The notes under the pieces were generated by a model. The model saw only the letters and a program-made list of their open reading frames with translations, made no database searches and was not told where the DNA came from. The position numbers were made by a program, and so were the translations under genes. Positions 1-5,986 of a stretch of DNA of 8,163 bases are shown here, in pieces. Origin of the DNA: Robiginitomaculum sp. GTDB taxonomy: Bacteria > Pseudomonadota > Alphaproteobacteria > Caulobacterales > Maricaulaceae. The stretch's first letter is position 1, and each line of letters opens with the position of its first letter. The stretch spans positions 84,005-92,167 of the forward strand of contig NVVO01000007.1 in the NCBI GenBank assembly GCA_002733385.1, read 5' to 3'.

Positions 1-103
1 CTCACTATTGCCTCACGACGCCGCAAGAGCGTCGGCCCCCATCGCCTACGCAAGAGCTCCGGCACTTCCCCCGTGAAAAACGGAGGAAGGAAAGAACGCT
101 CCC
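1..103. repeat. Non-coding tail with small palindromes, possibly a REP-like dispersed element
   Basis: No plausible gene lies here on either strand. The stretch contains a 6-bp inverted repeat (16-21 CGACGC against 29-34 GCGTCG, 7-base loop), a 9-bp direct repeat CGCAAGAGC at 22-30 and 49-57, and the longer hairpin at 65-89 that is listed separately. Several palindromes packed behind a gene end are typical of REP-type intergenic elements, but only one copy is visible, so membership of a dispersed family is inference. No thiE or other thiamine gene follows thiG within these bases. Confidence 0.35.
65..89 (-). terminator. Hairpin downstream of thiG
   Basis: Bases 65-74 and 80-89 form a 10-bp stem around a 5-base loop. 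Read on the minus strand, the single imperfect position becomes a G-U wobble, so the stem is continuous in the thiG transcript. It begins 15 bases past the thiG stop. No U-tract follows, so this is either a weak or factor-assisted terminator or simply a 3'-end stabilising hairpin. Confidence 0.4.
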
Positions 104-883
104 CTAAATCAGCCCCGCCAACGGCGAACTTGGATCGGCGTATTTTTTGCGGGGCATTCTTCCGGCCAGGTACGCCTCCCGGCCTGCGATTACCGCGTGT
201 TTCATGGCGCGGGCCATCTGAACCGGGTGTTGGGCTTCGGCGATTGCGGTGTTCATCAGGACGCCGTCGCAGCCTAGCTCCATGGCGATTGTGGCATCGG
301 ACGCCGTACCTACGCCTGCATCGACAATGACGGGGACGCTGGATTGTTCTACGATGAGGCGGATATTGACGCGGTTTTGAATGCCCAGGCCGGAGCCAAT
401 GGGTGCACCCAGCGGCATGATGGCGGCGCAGCCTAAATCTTCCAATTTTCGGGCAAATACCGGGTCGTCCGAGCAATAGACCATGACCTCAAACCCGTCT
501 TCGATCAGCAGTTTTGCCGCCCGCATGGTTTCTTCCATGTCCGGGTACAGATGCTTGGGATCGGACAAAACTTCCAGCTTGACCAAATCCCAACCTCCAG
601 CCTCACGGGCCAGGCGTAGTGTACGCACGGCTGCCTCTCCGGTGAAACATCCGGCTGTATTGGGCAAATACACCGTCTTTTTCGGATCGATATAATCCAC
701 CAATAATGGCTCATCCGGATTGGTCAGATTTACCCGGCGCACAGCTACGGTGACAATTTCAGCACCCGAGACCGCCAAAGCATCGGCGTTTTGTTGGTAG
801 GTTTCGTACTTGCCCGTACCAATGATCAAGCGCGAGGAAAATTTCCGCCCGGCTATGATCAATTTGCCACTATCTGTCGCCAC
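104..883 (-). CDS. thiG: Thiazole synthase ThiG
   Basis: ThiG is the cytoplasmic TIM-barrel enzyme that condenses 1-deoxy-D-xylulose 5-phosphate, dehydroglycine (iminoglycine) and sulfur from ThiS thiocarboxylate into the thiazole phosphate moiety of thiamine. The 259-residue protein is full length for the family. Visible signatures are the N-terminal IGTGKY (21-26), NTAGC (75-79), the VKLEV strand with the expected Schiff-base lysine at K102, and the phosphate-binding glycine stretches PLGAPIGSG and DAGVGTASDA. The start is GTG (883-881), preceded at 5 bases by a perfect GGAGGT. That GTG shares its first base with the last base of the thiS TAG stop, so the two genes are almost certainly translationally coupled. 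A stem-loop follows the stop, suggesting thiG closes the transcript. Confidence 0.96.
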   Translation of the reverse strand: MATDSGKLIIAGRKFSSRLIIGTGKYETYQQNADALAVSGAEIVTVAVRRVNLTNPDEPLLVDYIDPKKTVYLPNTAGCFTGEAAVRTLRLAREAGGWDLVKLEVLSDPKHLYPDMEETMRAAKLLIEDGFEVMVYCSDDPVFARKLEDLGCAAIMPLGAPIGSGLGIQNRVNIRLIVEQSSVPVIVDAGVGTASDATIAMELGCDGVLMNTAIAEAQHPVQMARAMKHAVIAGREAYLAGRMPRKKYADPSSPLAGLI

Positions 884-1092
884 TAGCCACCTCCAATAAA
901 TGTAATAATTTCCAGCACATCGCCGTCGTGTAAGGCAATATTTTTATAGCCCGATTTTGGCACAATCTCGCGGTTCCGCTCTACGGCGATTTTCTTTTCG
1001 TGCAGACCCAAATGCGCCAGCAAACCAGACACACTCATGCCTTTGGTCAAGTCCGCATATTGTTCGCCGTTAATGGTTATCGTTATCTGCAT
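883..1092 (-). CDS. thiS: Sulfur carrier protein ThiS
   Basis: ThiS is a small ubiquitin-fold sulfur carrier. Its C-terminal glycine is adenylated, normally by ThiF, and converted to a thiocarboxylate that donates sulfur to ThiG. The 69-residue length is normal. The N-terminal beta strand MQITITING, the central LLAHLGL helix, the VERN motif (38-41) and the ending FIGGG all fit the family, although the tail carries three glycines with the reactive one last. It is the first visible gene of a thiS-thiG pair divergent from aroQ. No strong Shine-Dalgarno precedes the ATG, and no TPP riboswitch fits in the 81-base spacer. thiF, thiO and thiE are not in the window, so the pathway must be completed elsewhere. 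Confidence 0.93.
   Translation of the reverse strand: MQITITINGEQYADLTKGMSVSGLLAHLGLHEKKIAVERNREIVPKSGYKNIALHDGDVLEIITFIGGG
889..894 (-). promoter_or_regulatory. thiG ribosome binding site embedded in the thiS glycine codons
   Basis: On the minus strand the last three sense codons of thiS are GGA GGT GGC. The first two form a perfect anti-16S complement, GGAGGT, placed 5 bases before the thiG GTG start. The essential C-terminal Gly-Gly of ThiS and the thiG Shine-Dalgarno are therefore the same bases, which supports the GTG start. Confidence 0.85.
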
Positions 1093-1173
1093 AAATTAAG
1101 TCTTTGCCTAGCCTGATTGCTTTGCTAACAAACACATTACTAAGCGGGGCTGGAAAGGGACACAATATTTATT

Positions 1174-1611
1174 ATGGCCAATACCATATATATTCTCAAT
1201 GGGCCAAACCTCAATCTCCTGGGCACACGCGAACCTGAAATTTACGGCAACGCCACCCTTGCGGACATAAAAACCGCCTGTGCGGCCCGCTGTAAAAGCC
1301 GTGGCTATGGCATGTCATTTCACCAAAGTAATATTGAGGGCGAAATTGTCGAGCACATACAAGAAGCCGGGTGCAAAGCTGCCGCCGTCATCATCAACGC
1401 CGCCGCCTATACCCATACCTCCGTGGCGCTTTATGACAGCCTTAAAGCCTTGAGCATTCCGGTTATTGAAGTCCATATTTCCCAGCCTGCCGCCCGCGAG
1501 GCCTTTCGGGGGACATCCTATATTGCACCCGTAGCAACCGGCAGTATTAGCGGTTTTGGTACGAATAGCTATTTACTGGCAATAGACGCCGCTATAGATA
1601 CACTCTTATAA
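1174..1611 (+). CDS. aroQ: 3-dehydroquinate dehydratase, type II
   Basis: This enzyme catalyses the third step of the shikimate pathway, the anti-elimination of water from 3-dehydroquinate, as a cytoplasmic dodecamer. The 145 residues are full length. Family landmarks sit at canonical positions: NGPNLNLLG near the N-terminus (9-17), the catalytic tyrosine Y24 in PEIYG, N75 and H81 in INAAAYTHTS, and H101 in EVHIS followed by R112, which closes the active site. Slight departures are SNIEGE where SNHEGE is usual and SQP where SNV/SNP is more common. No good Shine-Dalgarno lies at normal spacing; a GGAAAGGGA purine run is 13 bases upstream. It heads a run of genes into accB (34-base gap), an arrangement common in Alphaproteobacteria. 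Confidence 0.97.
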   Translation: MANTIYILNGPNLNLLGTREPEIYGNATLADIKTACAARCKSRGYGMSFHQSNIEGEIVEHIQEAGCKAAAVIINAAAYTHTSVALYDSLKALSIPVIEVHISQPAAREAFRGTSYIAPVATGSISGFGTNSYLLAIDAAIDTLL

Positions 1612-1645
1612 TCACAAGTCGGAAGTCTAATAGAGGGACAATCAC

Positions 1646-2119
1646 ATGTCAAAAAAACCCACAAAAAACCACTCTCCTGAAACCAAAATTATTCGGGAAT
1701 TGGCCAGAATACTCGACGATGAGAACCTCTCGGCAATAGAAATGGAAAAAGGCGATTTACGCCTACGGGTCACACGGCAATTGAGCGGCGGCGTCCCTGT
1801 CGCAGCCCTTGCTGCCCCTTCCCTAGCTCAACCTGTTGCCGCCGCGCCTCCACTTGAAACCAAAGACACCAACCCGGCTGATGAAGCCGGAGCCGTGACC
1901 TCCCCTATGGTCGGCACGGTTTATGTGCGCTCAAGCCCTGACGCAGACGCATTTTTCAATGTCGGCGATACTATTAAGGCCGGTGAAACCGTGTTGTTGA
2001 TCGAGGCCATGAAAACTTTTAACCCGATCAAAGCACCCAATGGGGGCACATTGACCAAAATATTGGTGGAAGACGGCCAACCGGTTGAATTCGGCGAAGC
2101 ATTGCTGGTTATCTCATGA
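1646..2119 (+). CDS. accB: Biotin carboxyl carrier protein of acetyl-CoA carboxylase
   Basis: AccB carries the biotin that shuttles carboxylate from biotin carboxylase (AccC) to the carboxyltransferase (AccAD), the first committed step of fatty acid synthesis. The 157 residues show the usual plan: an N-terminal IRELARILDDENLSAIE segment (16-32), a Pro/Ala-rich flexible linker (about 51-70), and a C-terminal biotinyl/lipoyl fold from about 83 starting TSPMVGTVY. The biotinylated lysine is K123 in EAMKTFNPI. The two residues after AMK are TF rather than the commoner MM or LM, still compatible with biotin protein ligase recognition. A good GAGGGA ribosome site is 7 bases before the ATG. The stop overlaps the accC start as ATGA, giving near-equimolar coupled translation of the two subunits. 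Confidence 0.97.
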   Translation: MSKKPTKNHSPETKIIRELARILDDENLSAIEMEKGDLRLRVTRQLSGGVPVAALAAPSLAQPVAAAPPLETKDTNPADEAGAVTSPMVGTVYVRSSPDADAFFNVGDTIKAGETVLLIEAMKTFNPIKAPNGGTLTKILVEDGQPVEFGEALLVIS

Positions 2120-3480
2120 TTTCAAAAGTCCTTATTGCCAACCGGGGCGAAATCGCCCTGCGTATTCACCGGGCCTGCAAGGAAATGGGCATTGCCACGG
2201 TCGCCGTGCATTCTGAAGCCGACCGCAGTGCCATGCATGTGCGCCTCGCCGACGAAAGTGTCTGTATTGGCCCTAATGCTTCGTCTGAAAGCTATCTCAA
2301 TATTCCTGCCATAATTGCCGCTTGTGAAATTACCGGGGCCGATGCCGTACATCCGGGCTATGGATTTTTATCTGAGAACGCCCGTTTTGCCGAAATAGTC
2401 GAAGCTCACGGCATGGTGTTTATTGGCCCGACGGCGGCACATATTAAACTCATGGGCGACAAAATCGCCGCCAAGGACGCGGTCGCCAAAGTCGGTATTC
2501 CGGTGGTGCCGGGATCGGACGGCGGGGTCGAAGATTACGCCGAAGCCAAAGAAGTTGCGAAATCAGTTGGTTTCCCTTTGCTGGTCAAAGCCGCCGCAGG
2601 TGGTGGTGGGCGCGGTATGCGCCTGTCCAAAACTGCCGCGGATCTGGAGGAAGCCTTTAACGGCGCCCGCCAGGAAGCCTTGGCGGCATTTGGAGACGGT
2701 GCCGTCTATCTTGAACGTTATCTTGAAAAACCGCGCCATATTGAAATACAAATTCTGGCCGACAGCCACGGCAATGTTGTGCATTTGGGCGAGCGGGATT
2801 GCTCTTTGCAACGCCGCCACCAAAAAATACTGGAAGAAGCCCCCTCACCTGCCCTGAACGAAGCTCAAAGAGCCAAAATTGGTGAAGTTGTCCGCGAAGC
2901 GATTGCCAAAATTGGCTATCGGGGTGTCGGCACAATTGAGTTTTTGTATGAGAACGGTGAGTTTTTCTTCATCGAAATGAACACGCGTTTGCAAGTCGAG
3001 CATCCTGTCACCGAAATGATCACCGATATTGATCTGGTGCGTGAGCAAATCCGGGTCGCTGCCGGCGAGGAGTTAGGCTATACCCAAGACGACATTAAAT
3101 TCTCCGGTCATGCACTGGAATGCCGGATCAATGCCGAGCATCCACGCACATTTGCGCCGTCTCCAGGCACGGTGCGCGAATTTCATGCGCCGGGCGGGCT
3201 TAATGTCCGTCTTGATAGTGCGCTATACGCCGGATATTCTATTCCACCCTATTATGACAGCCTGATTGGCAAACTAATCGTTCACGGTAAAACCCGCGAA
3301 GGGGCGTTGATGCGTCTGCGCCGGGCTTTAGGGGAAATCGTTATCACCGGGGTTGAAACAACTACGCCATTATTTGAAGACTTGCTGGACGAGCCCGATT
3401 TTATCAACGGTGATTACGACATTCACTGGCTGGAGCGCTGGCTCGATGGCCAAGACGCTTCCCAAGACGCTGACGAATAA
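2116..3480 (+). CDS. accC: Biotin carboxylase subunit of acetyl-CoA carboxylase
   Basis: AccC is the ATP-grasp enzyme that carboxylates biotin on AccB using bicarbonate and ATP. The 454 residues are standard length. The N-terminal domain begins SKVLIANRGEIALRI. The ATP-binding lysines are K116 (MGDK) and K158 (LLVKAA), followed by the glycine-rich loop AGGGGRGM (161-168). Metal-binding glutamates E275 and E287 lie in GTIEF and FIEMN. The MNTRLQVEHPVTE signature (288-300) supplies R291, Q293 and E295, and R337 sits in CRINAEHP. Most of these are offset by one from E. coli numbering, consistent with a one-residue indel. The start overlaps accB by 4 bases, and aat follows after 23 bases with no terminator between. 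Confidence 0.98.
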   Translation: MISKVLIANRGEIALRIHRACKEMGIATVAVHSEADRSAMHVRLADESVCIGPNASSESYLNIPAIIAACEITGADAVHPGYGFLSENARFAEIVEAHGMVFIGPTAAHIKLMGDKIAAKDAVAKVGIPVVPGSDGGVEDYAEAKEVAKSVGFPLLVKAAAGGGGRGMRLSKTAADLEEAFNGARQEALAAFGDGAVYLERYLEKPRHIEIQILADSHGNVVHLGERDCSLQRRHQKILEEAPSPALNEAQRAKIGEVVREAIAKIGYRGVGTIEFLYENGEFFFIEMNTRLQVEHPVTEMITDIDLVREQIRVAAGEELGYTQDDIKFSGHALECRINAEHPRTFAPSPGTVREFHAPGGLNVRLDSALYAGYSIPPYYDSLIGKLIVHGKTREGALMRLRRALGEIVITGVETTTPLFEDLLDEPDFINGDYDIHWLERWLDGQDASQDADE

Positions 3481-3503
3481 AGTCCCCAAAGCATGAGTGG
3501 GCC

Positions 3504-4181
3504 ATGACAGGGTTTGGCCCGCTTGACCTGCTGGGTCTATACGCAAATGGCGTATTTCCCATGGCTGATTCCCGGGACAGCGATGATGTGTTTATTGTTG
3601 ACCCTGATGAGCGGGGCGTATTTGCGCTGGACGGGCTTAAAATCAGTAAATCATTGGCCAAGACCGTGCGCTCCAGACGGTTTGAAATTCGTATAAATAG
3701 CGCATTTGTCGATGTTGTTGCCGCCTGTGCAGCCCCGCGTGCCAAAGAAGCTGGGACATGGATCAACGGAAATATTGAATATCTCTATGCCCAATTACAC
3801 GATCTCGGTCGTGCCCATAGTGTGGAATGTTGGCAAGCGGACAAATTGGTTGGCGGCCTGTACGGTGTACATTTGGGCGCGGCGTTTTTCGGCGAAAGCA
3901 TGTTTTCACAAAAAACAAATGCGTCCAAAGTAGCATTGGTGCATTTGGTTGGGCGGCTCAATGCCGGTGGATTTAGCTTGTTGGACACACAGTTTATCAC
4001 GCCGCATTTACGCACATTAGGGGCTGTGGAAATCAGCCGGGCCGAATACCACGAACGTCTGGAAACTGCATTGGCTTTGGTGGGCACGTTTGAACCTTAC
4101 GGGTTTTCTGATCCAAAGTTTGCAATATCTGTCTGGACATCTGGTTCAGGCGTGATGCAGTCCAGCACCCAAATATCATAG
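3504..4181 (+). CDS. aat: Leucyl/phenylalanyl-tRNA--protein transferase
   Basis: Aat transfers Leu or Phe from aminoacyl-tRNA to N-terminal Arg or Lys of proteins, creating N-degrons for ClpS/ClpAP. The 225-residue protein has the expected N-terminal LLGLYANGVFPMADSRD, WVDP-type IVDPDERG, GTWIN (84-88), AHSVE, GGLYG (117-121), FFGESMFS (128-135), SKVALVHLV and LLDTQFITPHL (159-169). Conservation with the family fades around residue 192. The last 30 or so residues form a non-conserved tail that runs antisense into the 3' end of the DUF2155 gene. An ATG 11 bases upstream is out of frame and hits a stop at once, so 3504 is the start, with GAGTGG just before it. Association with accBC is common in Alphaproteobacteria and probably reflects co-transcription rather than shared function. 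Confidence 0.95.
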   Translation: MTGFGPLDLLGLYANGVFPMADSRDSDDVFIVDPDERGVFALDGLKISKSLAKTVRSRRFEIRINSAFVDVVAACAAPRAKEAGTWINGNIEYLYAQLHDLGRAHSVECWQADKLVGGLYGVHLGAAFFGESMFSQKTNASKVALVHLVGRLNAGGFSLLDTQFITPHLRTLGAVEISRAEYHERLETALALVGTFEPYGFSDPKFAISVWTSGSGVMQSSTQIS

Positions 4182-4531
4182 ACGGGGTGATCCAGAGCCG
4201 ACAGGGCTGGGCTGGAAGCAAACATCCAGCCAGAAAATAATTTATCGGCTTTGCCTTCCCCGCCGTGGCCACCCATGCGCATATCAGTAATTTGCAAGAA
4301 AACAAAAACTTCGGGGGTTTCTTCAGGCGGACGTTTCTCGCAGTGCTGTACTTTGATTTCAAGCGAGCCGTATTTTAAACTATTGCCGACAATCACGGTA
4401 TAATCTTCGGTGGTTGCCGTTACTTTATCGAGTACACGCAACACCACTTTATCACCGATTAAATTGACGGCACTGGCAGCCGGAACCAATAATAGGATAG
4501 CCAATAAAAAAAAAATAAGAAATTTAGGCAT
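4097..4531 (-). CDS. Secreted DUF2155 domain protein
   Basis: This protein of unknown biochemical role is found widely in Alphaproteobacteria next to aat and NDUFA12. Starting at 4531 it has 144 residues: a clean Sec signal peptide (MPKFLIF, an uninterrupted hydrophobic core, then PAASA before a predicted cleavage near residue 21), followed by the DUF2155 core with HCEKRPPEETPEV, KLFSGWMFASSPALSALDHPVYD and WVLDC. The two cysteines of the mature protein could form a periplasmic disulfide. The same frame is open to 4612 but would bury the signal peptide, and that stretch overlaps the NDUFA12 3' end, so I chose the start overlapping the NDUFA12 stop by 8 bases (ATGCCTAA). The signal peptide is encoded across a run of ten T. 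The 3' end overlaps aat by 85 bases. Confidence 0.85.
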   Translation of the reverse strand: MPKFLIFFLLAILLLVPAASAVNLIGDKVVLRVLDKVTATTEDYTVIVGNSLKYGSLEIKVQHCEKRPPEETPEVFVFLQITDMRMGGHGGEGKADKLFSGWMFASSPALSALDHPVYDIWVLDCITPEPDVQTDIANFGSENP

Positions 4532-4925
4532 CTGGAGACCAGGCCTCATAATCGCTGGCGGTTTTATCGCGCTTGCCGCCGCGCCACAGACTGCCTTTGG
4601 GTCGCCAGGCAAATACGGTTCCGGTCATATTTGGCCGATGTTGTTTTTCAAAATTTTGGCGTTCCAACGGCTGTTCATTGGGGCGTTGATCATACATATG
4701 GTGCAACCAGCCATGCCATTCAGACGGGACTTTCGAGGCATCCGCATAGCCCTTATAAGTTACCCAGCGCCGCTTGCGCCCGTCATAGGTGACTTTTTTT
4801 TCTTCGTAATATTTATTGCCAAACTCGTCTTCAAAAACAAATTTACCCCGGCGCTTCACGGCCAGCAAAGTCCCCAAAGTCGCCCCGTCCCACCAAGCAA
4901 AAAGACGTTTGATAAATTTAAACAT
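4524..4925 (-). CDS. NADH:ubiquinone oxidoreductase subunit NDUFA12 family
   Basis: This is a homologue of the mitochondrial complex I accessory subunit NDUFA12 (B17.2), retained in Alphaproteobacteria as a peripheral subunit at the base of the NADH dehydrogenase arm. From 4925 the protein has 133 residues. It begins MFKFIKRLFAWWDGATLGT, matching the family N-terminus, and continues with EDEFGNKYYE, RRWVTYKGYADASKVP, EWHGWLHHMYD, RPNMTGT and a DYEAWSPDA ending, all highly characteristic. The frame is open a further 15 codons upstream, but those residues have no family look. No strong Shine-Dalgarno is seen. The stop overlaps the DUF2155 start, making a two-gene unit. The nuo operon is not in the window, so complex I partners are encoded elsewhere. 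Confidence 0.92.
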   Translation of the reverse strand: MFKFIKRLFAWWDGATLGTLLAVKRRGKFVFEDEFGNKYYEEKKVTYDGRKRRWVTYKGYADASKVPSEWHGWLHHMYDQRPNEQPLERQNFEKQHRPNMTGTVFAWRPKGSLWRGGKRDKTASDYEAWSPDA

Positions 4926-5075
4926 AATAAACCCGTTCATAAATTTCGCAGTCAATATGGCCCTATGCATACGAATCGTCCAGCCCTATTTCACACTAAT
5001 ATTTTGATAAAATGGCAAAAATACGACAAGATGTCATAAATTTGGCGTTAAGCAGAGATGCTAAATGAAACAGTA
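4926..5075. other. AT-rich spacer between the thiol oxidoreductase gene and the NDUFA12 gene
   Basis: This 150-base non-coding stretch sits between two minus-strand genes. It should hold the promoter for the NDUFA12-DUF2155 pair, and possibly the 3' end of the upstream cassette transcript. I see no convincing hairpin terminator and no -35/-10 pair that stands out from the AT-rich background. Confidence 0.5.
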
Positions 5076-5471
5076 TCAGTCCAGGTTTTTCAAATTATTC
5101 AACTTCGGTTTGCCTAGCAGTATGAGCAAACCCCTTCGTCCGGCTTTAAGAATGGGATACAAAAACTTGGACAGTGTTTTGGATTTGAAAATCCGGTAGT
5201 TAAGGCGATTGAAAACACCTGTGCGTGTACTCAAAAGCGCCAGTGAATGTATGGCGTCAGCGCCGTGATAAAATTCCTCACCTATCTTTAAAACGAACCC
5301 TTGGTCCATATCTATGCCCAGCCTATTAATATCCTCCATGATTGGGGGGTTATCACGGGCATTCAATATGGTCATGTTTCCAGCAGCTTTTCTAATACTC
5401 ACCACGCGACAATAACTATGACAAACCGGACAATCATGATCATAAACAAGTATTATGTTCGGTGATTTCAT
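5076..5471 (-). CDS. DCC-family (DUF393) thiol-disulfide oxidoreductase
   Basis: This 131-residue soluble protein carries the defining DCC motif near its N-terminus, VYDHDCPVCHSYCRVV, with the redox pair C14 and C17 and a third cysteine at C21. The thioredoxin-like family is annotated as putative thiol-disulfide oxidoreductase; substrates are mostly unknown. The middle (GADAIHSLALLS) and the C-terminal run LYPILKAGRRGLLILLGK also match the family. There is no signal peptide, so it should act in the cytoplasm or at the inner membrane face. It is the last gene of a three-gene unit and overlaps the preceding gene by 4 bases (ATGA). No Shine-Dalgarno is visible, so it probably relies on coupled re-initiation. 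DCC proteins are often found beside or fused to HTTM-type membrane proteins, which fits the first gene of the unit. Confidence 0.85.
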   Translation of the reverse strand: MKSPNIILVYDHDCPVCHSYCRVVSIRKAAGNMTILNARDNPPIMEDINRLGIDMDQGFVLKIGEEFYHGADAIHSLALLSTRTGVFNRLNYRIFKSKTLSKFLYPILKAGRRGLLILLGKPKLNNLKNLD

Positions 5472-5986
5472 ATTTTATAGTCAACTTTACCAAGATATTT
5501 TTCCCCGCAAATTTCGCCCATATATGTGAATTTGTCTTGCTTGGGCCACCGGACATCTACGGTTGAATAAGTAACCCTTTTCACACCCACGGGCCTACGC
5601 GAAAACACGCGCTCTCTAAGGATGAATTTTAGGTCAGTATTTACCAAGTGTGGGTTGTCTTTGAAAAACACCATCAATGCGGCCTCGCTGAATTTGCGAC
5701 ACCTGAAAACATACCGTAAATTCGCATTGCGAAAATTCCTAGTTTTATAGTTGCTTCTCACCATGAGTTTGGGTTTAGAACTGATGTCATAAATTCGCAA
5801 TTTTGCCTTGTAATCCGGCAAGGTATACATGCCGTACCCCCCCAATTTCCACGGATTTATTTGCCCCCTGGACACCAGATTAAGGTGGGTAATTATCCAT
5901 CCCGTATGCACAACCAAAAGTCCGATGATAACAATATGTCGAACTGACAATTCCTTGAGTTTTACGCGGGTGAATTTAAATGACAT
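5468..5986 (-). CDS. Single-pass membrane protein of unknown function
   Basis: I do not recognise a named family. The 172 residues begin with a strongly basic stretch (K4, R7, K9, K11, R16), then one hydrophobic segment (about 17-36). By the positive-inside rule this places the remaining 135 residues in the periplasm. Right after the membrane segment is an aromatic and glycine-rich motif, NPWKLGGYGMYT (44-55). The rest is basic and beta-rich in appearance, with two cysteines at C96 and C160 that could form a disulfide. A GGGAG ribosome site is 10 bases upstream of the ATG. It overlaps the preceding polytopic protein gene by 11 bases and the following DCC gene by 4, so the three are almost certainly co-translated and probably act together. 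Confidence 0.8.
   Translation of the reverse strand: MSFKFTRVKLKELSVRHIVIIGLLVVHTGWIITHLNLVSRGQINPWKLGGYGMYTLPDYKAKLRIYDISSKPKLMVRSNYKTRNFRNANLRYVFRCRKFSEAALMVFFKDNPHLVNTDLKFILRERVFSRRPVGVKRVTYSTVDVRWPKQDKFTYMGEICGEKYLGKVDYKI

Noticed and set aside
1093..1173. Possible TPP riboswitch upstream of thiS
   Set aside because: The 81-base spacer is too short, and the conserved CTGAGA-type core is absent on the thiS strand.
2423..2857. 144-codon plus-strand frame inside accC
   Set aside because: It overlaps the unambiguous accC in another frame; the basic, proline-rich translation is typical of a shadow frame.
3404..3766. 120-codon minus-strand frame across the accC/aat junction
   Set aside because: It is antisense to two clear genes and has no recognisable motifs.
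4532..4612. Upstream extension of the DUF2155 protein to an ATG at 4612
   Set aside because: It would place 27 residues ahead of a clean signal peptide, and the stretch is explained by the NDUFA12 C-terminus in another frame.
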